From: Rotaria macrura
Taxonomy: Eukaryota > Rotifera > Eurotatoria > Philodinida > Philodinidae
Length of the DNA: 64,000 nt
Direction: 5' to 3'
NCBI GenBank assembly: GCA_900239685.1
Contig: OENT01000924.1
Location: 1 to 64,000 of the forward strand
In this document: positions 62,488-64,000 of the stretch, piece after piece
How positions within the stretch are numbered: the stretch's first letter is position 1
Layout of the letters: each line of letters starts with the position of its first letter
Translations under genes and position numbers: made by a program
Notes under the pieces: generated by a model
Database searches by the model: none
What the model was told of the DNA's origin: nothing
What the model saw: the letters and a program-made list of their open reading frames with translations, nothing else

Positions 62488-64000
62488 TCAATTACAATAA
62501 ATGGCAGTTTTGTTACGTTTCGTAACGACAGTCCCTAGAATTTAAAAAAATACATATAGTTTCACAAAGAAAGGTCAATAAATTAGATAACAAACCAGGT
62601 TTATGTTGTGCATCAGGATGATTAGCTAATTCAGGTGGACATACAGATACCGGCGATTCGGAAATGACTTCTTTTAAATCATAGAATACAGCTGAATCTT
62701 CTTTCGTTAAAAACGTTATTGCTTTGCCTGCTTTGCCTTCACGAGCGGTACGACCAATACGATGTGTATAATCTAAAATAGGTGTTGACATTTTAAGCTA
62801 TAGTATTCTGAGGACATCCTATGTTGGTCATACCTTGAATGGTCTTGGCCATATCATAGTTTAACACGAGTGATACATCTTTGATATCAATACCACGACC
62901 AGCCACATCGGTTGCAACCAAAATGTCTTTTTGACCATTTTTCAATTGAGCTAAAGCTAAGTCTCGACTTTCTTGACTTTTACCACCCTACAAAAACAAA
63001 ATCATTAAAGAAAAATTACTCGATGGTTTCGCTTATGCAGTCAATAGATCAATTATAACAGCTACATACATGTAAAGTACATGGATTATATCCTTTTTTA
63101 ACTAAGCCTTTAGCCAAAATATCGACAGCCTTCTTTTGATTGACAAATATCATAATGGGTGGCTTATTGCCACGTTCAAGAATTTCAAGTAATTTATTAC
63201 GTTTGTCATGTTCCGAACACATAATAATGACTTGTTCAACACGTTTCGTTGGTTTACCAATCGAACCAATATAAACAGACGCTGGACGTCGAAGATATGT
63301 ACGTGCCAAACGTTCTATAGCGGGTGACATTGTCGCCGTGAACATCACTGTTTGACGATACTTATCCTTTGACGTAAAATCTCTTCAAAAAATAAACCAA
63401 GCAAGAAGTTGGTTCAAAAGGGAAATTTTTCTTTTTCAAAAAACTAATTTGATTACTTTGTATTTTCTGCAAGTTCATTATCTGGTTTTTGATTTGTCAC
63501 TGGAAGGTATTCAAGAATACGCTTAACATCAGTTTCAAAACCCATTTCTATTATAATCCAAAGAATAAATTAAGTCTGAAATAAATAACTAAAATTCCTC
63601 CTTCGTTTACCTATCATGCGATCAGCTTCATCCATAACAACATAAGTACATTGTTGTAATGTTAAGTAACGATTTTCAAGTACATCGATCAGACGACCTG
63701 GTGTACCAATGACAATTTGACAACCAAGGCGAAGTTTAAAACCTTGTTCTTCTCGTGATAAACCACCAATCACTGTAACAGCAACTATATTCAATGGCTA
63801 AAAATGTCATACAAAACAAATATTCAGCACTTCCATTCAAAGAAAATATCAATACGCACTTTTCCGAATTTAACTGCTTCTTCTTCAATCTGTTGTGCCA
63901 ATTCACGAGTCGGTGCCAATATAAGTGCATATGGTCCATTATCAGCATCAATAGATCTTCATTGAAAAACATGAAAGAAACTTCTTTTATATAAATAAAA
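62488..64000 (-). CDS. DDX23: DDX23 homologue (U5 snRNP 100K, Prp28), C-terminal part
   Basis: DEAD-box RNA helicase of the spliceosome that helps exchange U1 for U6 at the 5' splice site. Exons: 63956-63860, 63797-63611, 63547-63457, 63382-63070, 62987-62834, 62772-62596 and 62534-62488, all in frame, stop TGA. Motifs in order: PTRELAQQ (Ia), TPGR (Ib), DEAD (II), TAT (III), IIFVNQKK-like IMIFVNQKK (IV), [10 protein letters not shown] (V) and HRIGRTAR (VI). The DDX23-specific tail [17 protein letters not shown] is present as [17 protein letters not shown]. The last exon encodes a short basic end, [10 protein letters not shown], like human GTILTKKRR. The N-terminal arginine/serine-rich part and motif I lie beyond the right edge; 63957-64000 is intron. 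Identification is secure. Confidence 0.95.

Noticed and set aside
1-64000. CRISPR arrays, bacterial operons, prophage or plasmid features
   Set aside because: The window is intron-rich animal DNA; no regularly spaced repeats or ribosome-binding sites are present.

Overview
The window is nuclear DNA from an animal. It is AT-rich (roughly 30% GC by eye). Protein genes are split by many short GT-AG introns, mostly 50-80 bp, with a few introns of 2-4 kb that carry repeat debris. There are no bacterial-type operons. Gene content is metazoan: a Cys-loop receptor, a TRIM-type protein, the ciliary genes SDCCAG8 and CPLANE1, alpha-spectrin and DDX23. The small introns, low GC and a bacterial-looking HNH gene would fit a bdelloid rotifer. 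That is an inference from style, not a proof.

Layout from left to right. At 1715-3432 (minus) lies the 5' part of a nicotinic-type Cys-loop receptor, cut off after M2. Gene-poor DNA follows to 8.5 kb. At 8522-10709 (plus) is a seven-exon RING/B-box/coiled-coil gene. It converges on SDCCAG8 (10963-17686, minus), whose last intron of 4.4 kb holds repeat debris. After about 5 kb without recognisable genes comes CPLANE1 (22762-36991, minus): ten exons whose phases all match and that encode 2792 residues. Alpha-spectrin (38759-53798, minus, about 31 exons, about 2371 residues) follows. A tRNA-Trp(CCA) gene sits at 54417-54488. After 7 kb of gene-poor DNA come a small HNH-nuclease-like gene (61515-62161, minus) and the C-terminal helicase core of DDX23 (from 62488, running off the right edge).

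Functionally, two neighbouring genes on one strand, SDCCAG8 and CPLANE1, both act at the centriole/ciliary base and both are ciliopathy genes in humans. The other genes are unrelated housekeeping or neuronal genes.

Mobile DNA is mostly intronic. One dispersed repeat of about 570 bp occurs three times, once each in introns of SDCCAG8, CPLANE1 and alpha-spectrin. One copy carries a 57-bp insertion with hAT-like ends and a near-perfect 8-bp target duplication. No CRISPR array, rRNA or bacterial regulatory element is present. All exon borders were read by hand from splice consensus and reading-frame continuity.
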